Assembly (NCBI GenBank): GCA_012295275.1
Contig: CM022672.1
Location: 7,983,780-8,047,779, forward strand
From: Chrysomallon squamiferum
Taxonomy: Eukaryota; Mollusca; Gastropoda; Neomphalida; Peltospiridae
Direction of reading: 5' to 3'
Length of the DNA stretch: 64,000 nucleotides
The notes beneath the pieces are model-generated. The model had not been told where the DNA came from and did no database searches. It saw only the letters and a program-made list of their open reading frames with translations. Positions 62,739 to 64,000 of this stretch are shown piece by piece (the first letter of the stretch is position 1; each line of letters begins with the position of its first letter). The translations under genes were made by a program, and so were the position numbers.

Positions 62739-63930
62739 TTTGTATTTTCTTTTCTCTTAAGTCAGTCTGTAAGTAAAATGGTGTTTAATTATAACGTCCA
62801 TATTCGTTTCGCGAATGTTGTTGCTACAGCACAGTACACAAAACGGTCACACTAAGCATGCGCAGAAGCGACGGAAGACCAAGTACAAGTCGTGACATGC
62901 GTTTATCGCTCGCCTAAGACTTGTAGTTTTTTAATTGTTGAACGGGCACAGTTAATCGTTACAACATTACACACGTGTGGACACACCCTAGCAGCTTAGC
63001 GGCATTCCCTTCGCGTTAGTAAGCGGGGAACCGGGCAATGCGAGCCACCTGTGAAGCATTTAATTGAATGGTCTGTAACCATGGCAACGGAGAAACACAA
63101 TTTTTAACAATAGCCAGTTGCAATACTTTGATAAATAAATAAAGCTGTTCTTTCTTTTTCAATATTCGTAGAAGGTTTTTTTTTTTTTTTTTTTTTATTG
63201 TGAAAGCTAATGTCTGTGGCTATAATAATTAATGCTTAACGATTCCAATGTAATAATATTAAATATATAAAAAATATTATTTAGAAAACATAAAATAAAA
63301 TAAAATAAAATAAACATTCAATGACAAGATATAATATATAGATTGTAACTGGAGCATGTAGTTAACGTTTTAATACAGCAGGTATAAACGAAGGTTTACG
63401 TGCATTTTATCGATCAGAAGGAGACTGTTTGTTACACATGTAGAAAGTGAAACAGAGCATTTCGCTTTCAAGTCATGGATACGCTGATAACTGGAAATTA
63501 TGCCACGGTCTTAAAAGTGTTCAATGTATGACCTGCCAACACGTGATCTCTCAGCTATTTATAACCACATTGTTATTTTGCCGCGTGACGCGATCGAAGG
63601 TAAAAATACATGAATAATAACATGTGTGCTCTGTTTACATATATGTAAGATATTATTTGAATGCCTGTCGATTCATGAATACCGCCAAAACTTCAAGTAC
63701 TAGGTCACGAGCTCAAATCAATCACTGGCTTTATCAATCACTGGCTGATAGTTAGCTGAGACTATTCATATCCAGTCAGGCGTTTCTTCGCCATGGTGTT
63801 GACAACGTGCATGCATGAAGGAGGGCTGTGCCAAAGACGTCTGGGTTTCTTACAGACAACGTACACTGACCGGCACTGCAGACACTAGATAAGGATATAT
63901 TTCGGACTGATCAACACACAAGTCACAAAT
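62739..63930. promoter_or_regulatory. Head-to-head intergenic region between the SRCR-ZP gene and the next gene
   Basis: About 1.2 kb separates two divergent start codons. The first 350 bp is richer in G, C and CpG than the window in general. A cttacag on the minus strand near 62764 may be a 5'-UTR acceptor. The middle has poly-T (63178-63197) and AT-rich sequence. No coding sequence was seen. A shared promoter is possible but unproven. Confidence 0.45.
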
Positions 63931-64000
63931 ATGGATTCAGTGCTGTATCTCTGTGTTCTCGCTGTATTCTGTTTGGACGGAAACTACATAGCAACTGCAG
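63931..64000 (+). CDS. Start of an unidentified secreted or membrane protein (cut by window end)
   Basis: The ATG at 63931 opens a frame to the window end: MDSVLYLCVLAVFCLDGNY then IATA. This is a clear signal peptide with a short n-region and a Leu/Val/Cys core. The last bases, gcaactgcag, leave the exon open. Nothing identifies the family. Confidence 0.6.
   Translation, partial: MDSVLYLCVLAVFCLDGNYIATA

Overview
The window is animal nuclear DNA. Genes are split into many short exons with GT-AG introns, the background is strongly AT-rich, and microsatellites such as (CT)n, (TTA)n, (AC)n and poly-A are everywhere. The gene content (tandem prominins, a chitin-binding mucin, an SRCR-ZP receptor) and the repeat style suggest a marine invertebrate, most likely a mollusc. 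That assignment is inference. All gene models below were made by hand by joining splice-compatible exons and checking intron phase; there is no transcript evidence.

Left third, plus strand. 383-5113 is the 3' part of a prominin-like gene (271 residues visible). 9143-25662 is a complete prominin-like gene of 24 exons. Its joined length is 2583 nt, giving 860 residues, close to vertebrate prominin-1. The two are tandem paralogs: six of seven aligned exons have the same lengths and phases. A decayed prominin-like relic may lie at 28015-28780.

Middle, minus strand, convergent with the prominins. 47071 down to 29105 is a secreted chitin-binding mucin gene. It has a signal-peptide exon, then seven peritrophin-A (CBM14) exons alternating strictly with Thr/Ser-rich linker exons. 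It ends in a roughly 9 kb array of about 33 near-identical 270-bp units, each coding 90 residues of TSA/TSQ/TSP triplets. The array is damaged at 30.84, 31.1, 32.95-33.14, 36.6 and 38.08-38.37 kb, and its assembled form has a stop in the entry frame at 33044-33046.

Right part. 48.1-53.9 kb is mostly non-coding and holds a tRNA-derived SINE and a minisatellite. 62738 down to 53949 is a nine-exon minus-strand gene of 731 residues: signal peptide, two SRCR domains, a ZP domain with an RRRR cleavage site, a Ser/Thr stalk and a C-terminal hydrophobic segment. A probable 250-bp solo LTR lies in one of its introns. A divergent plus-strand gene starts at 63931 and is cut by the window end.

Recurring theme: in three genes a splice acceptor plus the first bases of its exon has been locally duplicated (241-290, 17084-17506, 56827-56905). 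The surface and secreted products fit an epithelial, mucosal or extracellular-matrix setting, but no shared pathway can be shown from sequence.
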